A stretch of DNA of 64,000 nt from Simmondsia chinensis (Eukaryota; Streptophyta; Magnoliopsida; Caryophyllales; Simmondsiaceae). The notes under the pieces are model-generated. The model saw only the letters and a list, made by a program, of their open reading frames with translations, was not told the origin of the DNA and did no database searches. Position numbers and translations under genes: made by a program. The stretch's first letter is position 1; every line of letters begins with the position of its first letter. The DNA is taken from NCBI GenBank assembly GCA_018398585.1, contig JAGTTD010000008.1, forward strand, positions 23,273,172 to 23,337,171, read 5' to 3'. Positions 45,150-55,889 of this stretch are shown here, in pieces.

Positions 45150-46585
45150 GGAAGAAGTACATAAGTCCTATGAAGATGACAAATTTGCACAAGAGTGTAT
45201 CATTGCTTTCTCCATTAAGGGAAAGGGCAATGAGGCTGCCGGTTCAGATGTTTCAGTTGCTCAAGGCATCATTTGGATGCAAGGAAAGCTCTATATTGGG
45301 ACCTAGTCTAGACTGAGACAATAGATTATAGCTGCAAGCCATGATTCTGCGTGGGGAGGTCATTTTTTGGTTGAAGGCACCTACCAAAGACTGAAAGCAT
45401 ACTTTGGCTGGAATGGAATGAAGAAGGATGTTAAAGAGTTCGTGCAAAGCTGTGAGGTTTGTCAGCAAACCAAGTTGCGGAATCATAGATGTCAAGGCCT
45501 CTTATAGTCCCTACCCATTCCTAAGGGATCTTGGCAACATAGCAGCATGGATTTCATAGAAGGCCTGCCAAACTCTGAAGGGAAAGAGGTAATTTAGGTA
45601 GTTGTGGACAGATTTACTAAGTTCAGTCACTTCCTTGCACTAGCTAGACCAATTACAGTAGAGAAGCTAGCAAGACTGTTCCTTGGAAACATTTACAAGC
45701 TTCATGCTTTGCCATAAACCATAGTCTCTGATCATGACAAGCTATTCACTAGCCACTTCTGGAGAGAGTTGTTCAACCTCTTGGGCACTACCTTCGCTCT
45801 GAGTTCATCATACCATCACAAAACCGATGGACAAACTAAGAGAGTCAATCAGTGCTTGGAGTATGGTGTTCTTTCATCCTAAGTTTTGGGGAAGATGGTT
45901 GTCATTAGCTGAGTATTGGTATAATACTCACTTACACACTTCTATTGGCACCACCCCCTTTCAGGCTCTCTATGGTTATGAACCACCCTCTCCTACGATG
46001 CTGCAAAAATTTGTCTACAACACTTGAAGTTAGTGACTTACTGCAATAGAGGAGACAATTGATGCAACTCCTTAAGGACAACCTTCACCTAGCTCAGGCA
46101 AGAATGAAACACTACACCTACAAGAAGCGTGTAGACAAGACCCTTGAAGTGGGAGATATGGTCTACTTAAAGCTCCAACCATACAGACAGGTAACAATGG
46201 CAGTGAGGAAGAATGTGAAGCTTAGTGCTAGGTACTTCGGGCCCCACAGAGTTGCAGAAAGGGTTGGACAGGTTGCATACCGGCTTGAGTTACCCGCTGA
46301 TTCATATATATACATCTAATTTTCCACGTATCCCTCCTGAAGAAGTAGATCATGAGAGGCGTGATGAGTACACAACGACCTCCGAAAGCAGGTTCGAATG
46401 GAGCTATTAAGCTTGGACCAGCTGCCATCCTTGGAACTAGGCCACTGCAGTCCTAAAGCAGGAGCCACAGGGAGATTCTGATTCAATGGATCAACTTGGA
46501 GCAGGAGAAAGCTACTTGGGAAGAAGAACAATTTGTTAGGAGTCAATTCCCTACCTTTACTTTCTTGAGTCAAGAAAGTTCTTAA
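45150..46585 (+). pseudogene. pol: Gypsy integrase and chromodomain, element C
   Basis: The HHCC region is at 45,340-45,480 (GTYQRLKAYFGW, CEVCQQTK). The DDE core has Asp in SMDFIEGLP and VSDHDKLF, but the catalytic Glu block reads DGQTKRVNQCLE, so Glu is Lys. A frameshift follows at about 45,857 and another before 46,059. The C-terminal integrase part is KLQPYRQVTMAVRKNVKLSA. A chromodomain-like module lies at about 46,420-46,570: AAILGTRPLQ, then REILIQWINLEQEKATWEEE and QFPTFTFL. In related elements this module targets integration to particular chromatin. Confidence 0.85.
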
Positions 46586-46596
46586 GGGGGAGGGAA

Positions 46597-46916
46597 TGTT
46601 ATAAACCGAGATATTTTGTCTTAGTTTTGGTTTCTTTGCTTGTAAATAAGAGTTAAAAGTTGTAAGTTTTGTTGTCGGGCTTAGGCCTAAAGTGAGTTAG
46701 TTATGTTCTAGCCTTACTTTCATACTTAGAAGCACTATTAAAGCTTAAAGCGTAAGAAGAGGAGGGTCATTTTAGGAATACAAACACACTATCTCATTGA
46801 GATATTTTCTTCCCCTCATCTTAACTCTTCTCTAATTCTCATCCCCATTCCCTTCTTTCTCATCTATATTCTATTCTATCACTATGTTAAGCTCAAGATC
46901 TTCTTGAAGTTTAACA
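46597..46916 (+). repeat. 3' LTR of Gypsy element C
   Basis: 320 bp, partner of 41,578-41,901. A polypurine tract AAGGGGGAGGGAA (46,584-46,596) precedes it. Confidence 0.95.
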
Positions 46917-46921
46917 TACTG

Positions 46922-47803
46922 ATAGGGAGGGGTCACGAGAAAGGATTTTTGAACTCGTTGTCCCATTTTCTTTGGTCCTTATAGGGCCGAAGAAGAAGGA
47001 CGACCCAAAGAGGGCTGAGCACATAGATGTGTTTAAGGACATGAATATCAACTTACCATTGATCGAAGCCACATTCCTATGCATGCCAAATTCCTTAAGG
47101 ACTTTTGCACCAAAAAGTAGCGCACGCAACTGCATATTCTGAAGAAGGTCTGGCTCACCGAGAAGGGGAGCAACATTTTAGTGTTAGGTGCCCCACCCAA
47201 GTTTCGAGACCCCTGGGCTTTTACAGTGCCATGTGTCTGAGGAGAGCATTACACTAGTAGATCCTTGCTAGATCTAGGAGCTAGTGTAAACCTCATCCCT
47301 TACTAAGTTTTTTGGGAATTGGGTATAGGAGACCTTAAGCCAACGAATGTTACACTTTAGTTGGCTGATAGGATAGAACGGGTACCTCATGGGATAGTGG
47401 ATGACGTACTTGTCAAGGTTGACAAGTTTGTCCTCCCTATTGATTTTCGCATCATAGATATAGAGCCAATTACTAGGAAAAAGCACAATGCGCCCAATTT
47501 TCTAGGTCGACCGCTCTTAGCCACGGCCGACGCTGTGATTCATTGTAGGACGGGAGTGTTGGAGGTTTCTTTTGGAAACCTCAAAGGAAAAATTAAAGGT
47601 CTCGAACATTGTTCGGCACCTTGAGACTAAGGACGAGTTGGAGTGCTATAAGATTGATGATATTGACCCTTTGGTAGAGTAGGATAAGCCTAATTCTACT
47701 AAATGTTATAGGGTCCCAATCCTTGTCGATAGCTATTCTTCATCACCCACCCTTGGTAGGATAGAGATTCGAAGCCTCAATGCTAGTAGTGTTTCCCTCC
47801 TTC
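46922..47803 (+). pseudogene. Athila-like Gypsy gag-protease remnant
   Basis: Continues the fragment at 41,150-41,577 across element C. Readable parts are DVFKDMNINLPLIEA (about 47,029), a protease-like active site LLDLGASVNLIPY (about 47,264-47,302) and the open frame 47,361-47,624 with HGIVDDVLVKVDKFVLPIDF, LGRPLLATADAVIHCRTGVL and VSFGNLKGKI. The DLG in place of DSG/DTG is usual for Athila proteases and is not decay. It is cut at 47,808 by element D. Confidence 0.75.
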
Positions 47804-47808
47804 ATAGT

Positions 47809-48203
47809 TGTTAGCTTCCAATCCGAAATTGAAAGTTAACCTTGTAGAAGAAAGAGTTAAGATGAGAAGAGAAGTGAAGGGGATGAGAAATAGAGATGGA
47901 GATGAGAAATAGAGAGAGAATTTTCAAAGGAAAATCTGATTTGTACTTACTGAAAAATAATGAGATTACATGAATTAGATCTATTTATAATAGATCTGGA
48001 TACATTGCACTAGGACATCTCCTCATCTAACCGACTAACTAATTTTGGCGCTAAAACATAAGGAAGCCGCCACATTTGACTAACTTGGCTCTTAACCGAC
48101 TCTTGGCGCCAAATTGGCCTCCCAACTAACAAATGAATGCAATGCTAATACAACTCAAAAGCAACACACGAGATACAAGATCAAAAGTAAAGGAATCATA
48201 ACA
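47809..48203 (-). repeat. 3' LTR of Gypsy element D
   Basis: 395 bp. The adjacent plus-strand TTTTCTTCCCCTTGAG (48,204-48,219) is the polypurine tract in reverse complement. Confidence 0.95.
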
Positions 48204-48219
48204 TTTTCTTCCCCTTGAG

Positions 48220-49389
48220 AAGCTCCTTGTCCTCAAGGAGAAAAGCATGGAAATTGACTCTTCAAAAATGTAGGATTCTCCCATGTAGCAAAGCTCTTGT
48301 CCAGATTTCGCCACTGCACTCCAAGAAAGCTCCATCTGCACCCTTAATCATCCTTTGCTCCTTGACAGCAGCTAGCTGCAACAGCAAAGCTCCATTTGCT
48401 CCAACTTCTGGTGGTGACCGTGAGCTTTTAAGTCCATTCTTTACCTGCTTTTTAAGTAATGATACATGGAACACCGTGTGAATGTATGACTGAGGTGGTA
48501 AGTCAAGTTTGTATGTAACTTTGCCAATCTTTTCCAAAATCTTGTATGGACCAAAGAAACGAGCACTTAGCTTGACATTCTTCCTGATAGCCAAAGAAGA
48601 CTGTCTATAAGGTTGTAATTTGAGGTAGACCATGCCTCCAACTTCATAATTTTTGTCTACCCTCTTTTTATCGGCATAAAATTTCATCCTTGCTTGAGCT
48701 TGGAGAAGATTATCCTTGAGGACTTGCATCATTTGCTTCCTTTGCTATATGTAATCAGTTGCTGCAGATTGAGATGACATAGGCTGCTGCGGCATAAATG
48801 GAGTAGGAGGAGCATATCCATATAGTGCTTGGAAAGGAGTAGTGCCAATAGATGCATGTACATGAGTGTTGAACCAATATTCAGCTAAAGAAAGCCATCG
48901 GTTCCATTCTCTAGGCTGTGAGAAAACCATGCTCCGAAGGTACTACTCAATGCATTGGTTAACACGCTCGGTTTGTCCATCTGTTTGGGGATGGTAAGAT
49001 GAACTAAGTGCCAATGTAGTACCCAGCAACTTGAACAACTCCCTCCAAAAATTGATTGTAAAGATCTTGTCCTGATCAGAAACAATGGATTGAGGCAATC
49101 CATGTAACTTATATATATTGTCAAGGAAGATCTTTGCTAACTTCTCTGCTGTCACAGGTCATTTAAGTGTAACGAAGTGGCTATATTTGGTGAAACGGTC
49201 CACTACAACCCATATAACTTCCCTGCTATCAGACCTTGGCAAACCTTCTATGAAATCCATGCTAATATTGATCCAAGCTCCATCCATAATGGGAAGAGGC
49301 TGAAGAAGTCCTTTGTATCTATGATCCCCCAATTTGGTTTGCTGACATATTTTGCATGCCTTTACATATTCACTCACTGTCTTCTTCAT
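48220..49389 (-). pseudogene. pol: Gypsy integrase and chromodomain, element D
   Basis: Minus strand from 49,389: CKICQQTKLGDHRY, SMDFIEGLPRSDSREVIWV (first Asp), then after a stop GLPQSIVSDQDKIFTINFW (second Asp) and TDGQTERVNQCIE (Glu present). The frame continues with WLSLAEYWFNTHVHASIGTT and the C-terminal KLQPYRQSSLAIRKNVKLSA. A chromodomain-like C-terminus (VQWRNLDKSFATWENPTFLK, about 48,305-48,246) is readable only in another frame, so a frameshift lies just before it. Stops at about 49,156, 48,942 and 48,742. Confidence 0.87.
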
Positions 49390-49431
49390 GCTTGGCCAGC
49401 TAAAATAGGCTTTAACTCTTTGATAAGTGCC

Positions 49432-50131
49432 CTATACACCAGCATGACCTCCCCAAGCAGTATCATGAGAGGCTTGGACAATGTGATCCCTGAAATATGT
49501 TGCAGGACCAATGTAAAGTCTATTCTGCAATCTGATGATGCCTCTCTGCACTGATATATCAGCAACACTGTCATCCTTTTCTTCATTCCTCAATAGGCTT
49601 GCTGTCACACACTCTGAAGCAAATGGATCCCCTTTATAGGACTTATAAACTTCATCCATCCATGATGGTAAGACAATGGACATTGCACAGCACAAACCAT
49701 GTTCAGCATCTTCAAATTTCCTTGACAAAGCGTCTGCTGCTGCATTCTCTCTACCTTTTCTGTATTCAATATCATAATCAAGGCCAAGCATCTTTATTAA
49801 TCCCTTCTTTTGAATTCTAGTCACAATCTTTTGCTCTAAGAGGTGCTTAAGGCTTTGATGATCAGTTCGAATAATGAATCTATGACCATCCAAGTAATAC
49901 CTTAATTTCTCGACTGCTAGAAGAAAAGCCAAGTACTTCTTCTCATAAGTTGACATGGCTTGATGCTTGGGACTAAGTGCTTGACTCAAATAAGCAATAG
50001 GCCTTCCTTGTTGAGAAAGAACAGCCCCAACACCAGAACCACTCGCATCAGTCTCCAATATGAAAACTTCAGCAAAATTAGGCATGGCCCATACCGGGGC
50101 TGCACACATGGCTGTCTTGATAGCTTCAAAA
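49432..50131 (-). pseudogene. pol: Gypsy RNase H and integrase zinc-finger start, element D
   Basis: 225-codon open frame: [57 protein letters not shown], then IIRTDHQSLKHLLEQKI and YDIEYRKGRENAAADALSRK. It is the downstream half of the RT-RNase H region cut by element E. Once the 3,736 bp of element E plus one duplication copy are subtracted, this frame joins the frame ending at 53,873 without a shift. Confidence 0.92.
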
Positions 50132-50136
50132 GTTGC

Positions 50137-50426
50137 TGTTATAATTCAGGATCAAACCTGAATTATAACTAAGGGATAGATAGAATTTGGGATGAGAAAG
50201 AAGGGAAAGAGATGAGGAAATAAAAGAAGTTTAGATAGGGAAGAAATTGCATATTTTCATTGTATATCCACCCATACATTCATATAGCTATTTGTACTAA
50301 GTAGTGGCTAAGTACAACCCTAACTTAGCTCATAAGTACGAGCAAATATAACAAGTATAACATTCCAACACAATTTATTACATTTAATTAACTATCTTTG
50401 CTATAAGTATTGCTTTGGTCATGACA
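50137..50426 (-). repeat. 3' LTR of Gypsy element E
   Basis: 290 bp, TGTTATAATTCAGG...GGTCATGACA on the plus strand. The adjacent ATGCCACCCCCTCAAG is the polypurine tract in reverse complement. Confidence 0.95.
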
Positions 50427-50443
50427 ATGCCACCCCCTCAAGT

Positions 50444-50917
50444 TCATTCTTGCCTCAAGAATGTTGCTGCAGGGTATTGGCTATGAATGAAATTCAGGAC
50501 TTCCCAGCTGGTGTGCGTAGGAGCTAGATTGATCCACTGAATCAACACCTCCTGATGAGAAGAAGCTTGAGTCTGCACAGCTCGACTGCCTAGAACAGCA
50601 GCTGGGCCTTGGACTACAGACCCATCAGGATGAACTGCAGGAGGTCTAGCAGAGCTACTTTAGCCTTCTCCAACTTGTTTCTTAAGGAGGGAAACATGAA
50701 ATATAGGATGAATGGAAGAAGTAGCAGGTAAGTCCAATTTGTATGCAACCGAGCCTACTTGTTCCAGAATTCTGTAAGGACCAAAGTATCGAGCTCCCAA
50801 CTTGACATTCTTCCTTAGAGCCATTGAAGATTGTCTATATGGTTGAAGTTTGAGAGAGACCTTATCTCCAACCATAAAGGATCTCTCATTCCGCTTCTTA
50901 TCAGCAAAAAATTTCAT
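50444..50917 (-). pseudogene. pol: Integrase C-terminus and chromodomain, element E
   Basis: In the same frame as the upstream pol and separated from it by one TAA (50,921-50,923). It reads KLQPYRQSSMALRKNVKLGA, GPYRILEQVGSVAYKLDLPA and IHPIFHVSLLKKQVGEG, then a TAG (about 50,660). The frame continues with AAVLGSRAVQTQ, HQEVLIQWINLAPTHTSWEV and SQYPAATFLRQE, a chromodomain-like module, and ends at 50,444. Confidence 0.85.
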
Positions 50918-50923
50918 GCGCGA

Positions 50924-52873
50924 TTAAGGTTCCAGCAAATTATCTTTTAACTGCAACATGAGCTGTTTCCTCTGAAGGAGAAGACTGTTAACCTCTGGAA
51001 CATGGGAAGTCTTGTCGTACAATACCATAGGAGCCGGGGGATCATAGCCATACAATGCCTTGAAGGGAGTAGTACCAAGGGAAGAATGAAAATGGGTATT
51101 GTACCAGTATTCCGCTAAGGATAGCCACCTCACCCAATGTTTGGGATGAGTATAAGTCATGCTGCACAAATATTGTTCCAGGCATTGATTCACTCGTTCA
51201 GTTTGTCCATTTGACTGAGGGTGATATGCAGAGCTCAGAGCCAGAGTGGAACCCAATAGCAAGAAGAGCTCGCTCCAAAACTGACTTGTGAATATTCGAT
51301 CTTGATCAGAAGTAATGGATTGAGGCAATCCATGAAGCTTGTATATGTTGTCCAAGAACACCTTGGCCAATTTCTCAACAGATATTGGATGAGCAAGAGC
51401 AACAAAGTGACTGAACTTAGTGAATCTATCCACCGCTACCCAAATAATCCCCTTGCCATCGGCCTTAGGAAGTCCTTCCACAAAATCCATGCTAATGTGT
51501 TGCCAAGCCCTATCCGGAATTGGAAGAGGTTGCAACAGACCAAGATAATGCACATGTTCGGCTTTAGTCCTTTGACAACCATCACAACTCTGGACGAAAG
51601 CTTCCACATCCTTCTTGGCCCCGACCCAACTGAAATATTGTTTGTGTCTTCTATAAGTACCTTCTACTCCGGAGTGGCCACCCGAAGCTGAAGAATGAAA
51701 GGCTGAGATGATTTGTGTTCTGAGATTTGTTGCTGAGCCAACATAAACTTTGCCTTTGATCCTCACAATGCCTTGCATTACAGAATTGTCACCAGCAGAT
51801 GAGGGTAGTGGCTTAGCAGCAGCAGCAATAATGCAATCAGAAGCAAATTTATCATCTGCATAACTTCTAGGAATCTCCTCCATCCATGCTGGAAAAGCAC
51901 ATGAGATGGCTGCACAAGAACCATCTTGCTCTGCTACTGATCTGCGAGAGAGTGAATCAACTGCTATATTCTCCCTTCCCTTGCGATATTCAATAGAATA
52001 TCTGAGGCCTAACTTCCTCAAGAGTCCTTTTCGCTGTATCCTAGTAGTGATCTTCTGTTCCAGAAGATGTTTTAAGCTTTGGTGATCTATTTTTATAATG
52101 AAATGATTCCCTTCCAGATAATGTAGCCATTTCTTGATTTCAAGCAGAATGGTGAGGTATTCTTTCTCATATATAGAAAGATGTTGACGCTGTGGGTTCA
52201 GGCTTTGGCTGATGAAAGCAATTGGTCGGTTCTGTTGGGACGAGACTGCACCAATACCCACACTGCACGCATCAGTTTCCAGAGTGAAAGGGTGCAAAAA
52301 ATCAGGCAAAGCTAGCACCGTAGAAGAACTCGTGGCCAACTTAAGCCTGTCAAAAGCATCTTGGGCTGTTTCTGACCACTCAAAAGCATTCTTTTTCAAC
52401 AAATTAGTGAGAGTTTTAGCCAAAGTTCCATAGCCCGCAATGAATTTTCTGTAATAACCTGTTAGGCCTAAGAATCCTCTCAATTGTTTGATGTTTAAAG
52501 GGATTGGCCAGTCTCTCATAGCCGGCACCTTGGTAGGATCTGTTGCTGCACCCTTTCTTGACACAATATGCCCCAAGTATTCAACTTGGGTTTGAGCAAA
52601 GGAGCATTTCTCAAGCTTTGCATAGAGCTTGTTCTGCCGCAAAATTGAAAGAACCTGCCTCAGGTGAGTAATGTGTGTCTCAAAGGAAGGACTATAGACT
52701 AGAATGTCATCGAAGAACACCAATACAAACTTTCTTAAGTGCTCTTTAAATACCCAATTCATTATGGCTTGAAATGTGGCGGGAGCATTTGTCAAACCAA
52801 AAGGCATGACCACAAATTCATAGTGACCATGATGGGTTCGAAATGCAGTTTTTGCAATGTCCTCAGTCCTCAT
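50924..52873 (-). CDS. pol: Gypsy RT, RNase H and integrase, element E (649-codon open frame)
   Basis: The longest open frame in the window. [22 protein letters not shown], the intact catalytic box [31 protein letters not shown]. RNase H: FTLETDACSVGIGAVSSQQN, HLSIYEKEYLTILLEIKKWL, KIDHQSLKHLLEQK. Integrase: HSGVEGTYRRHKQYF, CDGCQRTK, then the DDE residues in SMDFVEGLPKAD, ITSDQDRIFTSQF and NGQTERVNQCLE, all present. The RT N-terminus is missing because of the gag-RT deletion, and a TGA lies directly upstream of the ATG. It is therefore a well-preserved but incomplete polyprotein. Confidence 0.92.
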   Translation of the reverse strand: MRTEDIAKTAFRTHHGHYEFVVMPFGLTNAPATFQAIMNWVFKEHLRKFVLVFFDDILVYSPSFETHITHLRQVLSILRQNKLYAKLEKCSFAQTQVEYLGHIVSRKGAATDPTKVPAMRDWPIPLNIKQLRGFLGLTGYYRKFIAGYGTLAKTLTNLLKKNAFEWSETAQDAFDRLKLATSSSTVLALPDFLHPFTLETDACSVGIGAVSSQQNRPIAFISQSLNPQRQHLSIYEKEYLTILLEIKKWLHYLEGNHFIIKIDHQSLKHLLEQKITTRIQRKGLLRKLGLRYSIEYRKGRENIAVDSLSRRSVAEQDGSCAAISCAFPAWMEEIPRSYADDKFASDCIIAAAAKPLPSSAGDNSVMQGIVRIKGKVYVGSATNLRTQIISAFHSSASGGHSGVEGTYRRHKQYFSWVGAKKDVEAFVQSCDGCQRTKAEHVHYLGLLQPLPIPDRAWQHISMDFVEGLPKADGKGIIWVAVDRFTKFSHFVALAHPISVEKLAKVFLDNIYKLHGLPQSITSDQDRIFTSQFWSELFLLLGSTLALSSAYHPQSNGQTERVNQCLEQYLCSMTYTHPKHWVRWLSLAEYWYNTHFHSSLGTTPFKALYGYDPPAPMVLYDKTSHVPEVNSLLLQRKQLMLQLKDNLLEP

Positions 52874-53077
52874 TCAAATTTGATGGTACCCCTGCCTTAG
52901 ATCGAGCTTGGAATAATACTGAGAACCACTAAGCTCATTAAGTAAATCAGGGTAGGTACGGATCAAACTATAATACCAAGTTTCATGATCTCCTTGTAAA
53001 TAAATAGCAGCTAAGTCAACCTTTTCCCATTCTTCAGTATGGTAAAATTTAAAGTACCTCTCACATCTTCTAATCAC
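52874..53077 (-). pseudogene. gag-RT fusion segment, element E
   Basis: The frame starts in Gag (IRRCERYFKFYHTEEWEKVD, LAAIYLQGDHETWYYSLIRT) and passes within a few residues (YPDLLNELSG) into RT ([12 protein letters not shown], first catalytic Asp region). It is in frame with 50,924-52,873 and separated from it by a single TGA. In elements C and D the two parts are about 1.5 kb apart, so the rest of Gag, the zinc knuckle, the protease and the RT fingers were deleted. The junction lies at about 52,941-52,948. Confidence 0.9.
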
Positions 53078-53345
53078 GATTGCGGGTTGGTACCATCAAA
53101 GGTGTCGATCTCCACACGAGGTTGCCTGGGAGCTAAGGTCCTGGCTGCGATCGTCTCCTGATCATTGGATCCAGCTCACTGTGAAGCAGCTGGGTCGGTT
53201 AGTAATTGCTGACGGCCGTTGGGAGCAATCCAGACCCTGGTGGCAACTGCTGACGATCCATTTGTTGTTGTAAACCCTGAATGCAGGCCTCTAGCTGCTG
53301 GGAATGTTGCTCCAATCACTCAGCCAGCCTCTGATCTTAATTCAG

Positions 53346-53516
53346 CTACAATGTGGTAAACAATTCCTGCATTTGAGCTCTCAATTGCTCAAACTGATTG
53401 ACCTCTCCTTCTGGACGAGGATTCCGCACAGCTGTAGCATAACTGGGGTTGGCATTAGTGACTGCGGCAGCAGTGGCAGCAGCAGCAACTCCAGCTCGGG
53501 TTGTAACTCGAGCCAT
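53346..53516 (-). pseudogene. gag: Gag N-terminus, element E
   Basis: ATG at 53,516: MARVTTRAGVAAAATAAAVT, followed by VNQFEQLRAQMQELF and a stop. Homologous to the start of gag in element C (MPSRVTTRAG) and similar in type to element D (MADGVRTRSGAGG). 53,080-53,340 continues as broken Gln-rich gag sequence. Confidence 0.8.
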
Positions 53517-53577
53517 TGAAGGTGATCGCCTTTTTCTTGCCAGTTCAATCAGCACCAATGCAAGCTCTGATACCAAT

Positions 53578-53867
53578 TGTTATAATTCAAGATCAAACCT
53601 GAATTATAACTAAGGGATAGATGGAATTTGGGATGAGAAAGAAGGGAAAGAGATGAGGAAATAGAAGAAGTTTAGATAGGGAAGAAATTGTATATTTTCA
53701 TTGTATATCCACCTGTACATTCACATAGCTATTTATACTAAGTAGTGGCTAAGTACAACCCTAACTTAGCTCACAAGTACTAGCAAATATAACAAGTATA
53801 ACATTCCAACACAATTTATTACATTTAATTAACTATCTTTGCTATAAGTATTGCTCCGGTCATGACT
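53578..53867 (-). repeat. 5' LTR of Gypsy element E
   Basis: 290 bp, partner of 50,137-50,426. The terminal CA is changed to CT at 53,866-53,867. Confidence 0.95.
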
Positions 53868-53872
53868 GTTGC

Positions 53873-54720
53873 TTGAGCCTTTTCAGACCACTTAAAAGCA
53901 TCTTTTTTAAGGAGTTCAGTCAAAGGCTTTGCAATAGATCCATAACCTTTAATGATCTCCCTATAATACCCGGTCAATCCCAAGAATCCCTTCAATTGCT
54001 TCAAGGTTATTAGAATTGGCCAATCTTGCATTGCTTGGACCTTGGTAGGATTGGTGGAAAAACCTTCATGAGAGATTGCATGGCCCAAATACTCGAGCTT
54101 GGTCTGAGCAAACGAGCATTTAGACAACTTGGCAAAGAACTTGTGCTGCCTCATCACAACAAATACTTCTCTAAGGTGGATGAGATGACCCTCATAAGAA
54201 GAGCTATGTATCAATATGTCATCGAAGAAGACCAGCACTGATCTCCTCAAAAAAGACTTGAAGATGTCATTCATAGCAGCTTGAAAGGTGGCCGGAGCAT
54301 TTTTTAAGCCAAATGGCATAACAACAAACTCGAAATGCCCATGGTGGGTCTGAAAAGCAGTCTTATATATATCCTGCTCGAGCACTCTGATTTGATGATA
54401 TCCCTGTCTTAAATCAAGCTTAGAGAAGAAATGCACTCCATATAACTCATCAAGCAAATAATCTATAACAGGAATATGAAACTTATCTTTCATTGTCAAG
54501 GAATTCAGTTGGTGATAATCGATGCACATCCTAGCTGTCCCATCCTTCTTCTTCACAAGAATCACAGGTGAGGCAAAAGGACTATGGCTTGGTCTAATGA
54601 AGCTCATTTGAAGCAACTCATCAACTTGCTTCTCAATTCTGATTTTTGAGCATGAGCATATCGGTAAGGTCTGATCTTCACTGGATCAGAATTTGCTCGA
54701 AGTGGTATGGCATGATCTAT
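53873..54720 (-). pseudogene. pol: Gypsy reverse transcriptase, element D
   Basis: From 54,616: [56 protein letters not shown] (first catalytic Asp), [18 protein letters not shown], an intact [14 protein letters not shown] box, and [17 protein letters not shown]. It ends at the element E junction in the middle of the RT-RNase H connection ([13 protein letters not shown]). The upstream linker (54,620-54,900) has stops at 54,727 and near 54,800. Confidence 0.9.
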
Positions 54721-54906
54721 ACTCCTTTAAGGAGGAAGGCCCTTTGGCTGCTCAAAAACATCTTCAAACTCTTCAATCAAGGTGTGAACCTCAGGCTAAA
54801 TTACCGGCTGAAGTTCAGCAGGTGAAATCACAAACAATTGTCCAAGCCATTGGATTGCATTCTTCTTGAATCCCCCTTGTAAACGCTTGCCATTAATCAA
54901 TCGAAG

Positions 54907-55884
54907 CTATGCTTGATTAGAAATGCCTTGCAGTGAGACCTTAGTGCCATGAGCTTTAAATGCTACTGTCATTTTATCATAATCAAACACCACCGGATTG
55001 AATGATCTCATCCAATCTACCCCGAGCACCATATCACAACCTCCTAAGGGTAGAACTCTAAAATCAAAAGTGAATTGATGATCTTGCATAGACCATTGGA
55101 AATCTTGGCACTTATTTTGAGTAGTTATGGAGTTGCCATCAGCCACCATAACCGCAAAAGGAGGGGTCTTCACTTTGTGCTCCACTTTCTTTATTAATTT
55201 GGGATCAACAAAGCTATGTGTGCTCCCACTATCGATAAGAATAATAATGGAAGTCTTACCAGCCTTTCCTTTGATGTGAATGGTATTGTGAGCTCCATTT
55301 CCGGTCAAGGCTTTCATTGAAATCTCGACTTCATCCTCCATCAACTCATCTTGTGAAGAATGCTCAGAACTGTCATCCTCAGCTTCTGAATTCCCATTGT
55401 CCGAATGACTTTTAACTCGTGATCCTCTTGCAGACATCAAGGATTTGGAATTGCGTCTATGTCCGGGCTGATAAGGCTGGTTGCATCTGAAACACAATCT
55501 CACTGATCTCTTCTCAACAGCATGCCCAGATTTGGAGCTTGATGCATCCTTGTGATGAGATCTGAAGCTACTGCCTTTAAGTTTACTCTTATCACTTGAA
55601 GTTGCAAGCATGGCTTCAATCAACTTAGCCTTGTTATAAGCATTAGACAAAGTCTTAGGACCAATGGCCTTTACAATGTTCTTGATCCTAGGCTTCAAAC
55701 CACTAATCAAACTAGAGACATAATATGCCTCCGAATCTTGTGGAGTGATGGATATCATGCATATCATGGTAGCTCGTAGGTTCTCAAACCTGATCTTGTA
55801 TTCTTTCACGGTAGTCGTTTGATACACCTTATTAAAACTTTCAACTATATTAGTTATCTCCTCTTCACCATACCTTTCACACAA
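54907..55884 (-). pseudogene. pol: Gypsy gag C-terminus, zinc knuckle and protease, element D
   Basis: 325-codon open frame. Gag: YYVSSLISGLKPRIKNIVKA. The zinc knuckle (CFRCNQPYQPGHRRN) lacks its last Cys. After an acidic linker comes MKALTGNGAHNTIHIKG and the protease active site LIDSGSTHSFVDPKLI, then LPLGGCDMVLGVDWMRSFNP. Apart from the damaged knuckle this region is well preserved. Confidence 0.9.
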
Positions 55885-55889
55885 TTCTT

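Larger units (their letters stand above)
41578..46916 (+). mobile_element. Ty3/Gypsy chromovirus element C (Reina-like), 5.34 kb
   Basis: LTRs 41,578-41,901 (324 bp) and 46,597-46,916 (320 bp), both TGTTATAAACC...TTTAACA, with a perfect target duplication TACTG (41,573-41,577 and 46,917-46,921). The order gag, protease, RT, RNase H, integrase, chromodomain defines a Gypsy chromovirus. Short LTRs and overall size fit the Reina lineage (inference). By eye about 19 substitutions and one 4-bp indel separate the LTRs. About a dozen stops and at least two frameshifts disable the polyprotein. Confidence 0.95.
50137..53867 (-). mobile_element. Ty3/Gypsy chromovirus element E, internally deleted, nested in element D
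   Basis: LTRs 50,137-50,426 and 53,578-53,867 (290 bp each) with a perfect target duplication GTTGC (50,132-50,136 and 53,868-53,872). Minus strand. The primer site GCTCTGATACCA is at 53,564-53,575 (exact), and the polypurine tract is at 50,427-50,442. The LTRs differ at about 13 positions by eye, nearly all transitions. At 3,731 bp it is about 1.5-2 kb shorter than C or D because a deletion fuses gag directly to RT. RT, RNase H, integrase and chromodomain remain. Confidence 0.95.

Noticed and set aside
46228..46573. Minus-strand frames over the end of element C
   Set aside because: They are antisense to the integrase C-terminus and chromodomain, which have clear homology on the plus strand.
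47264..47302. DLG in the Athila-like protease, first read as a mutated DSG/DTG active site
   Set aside because: LDLGAS is the usual form in plant Athila/Tat proteases, so it is not evidence of decay.
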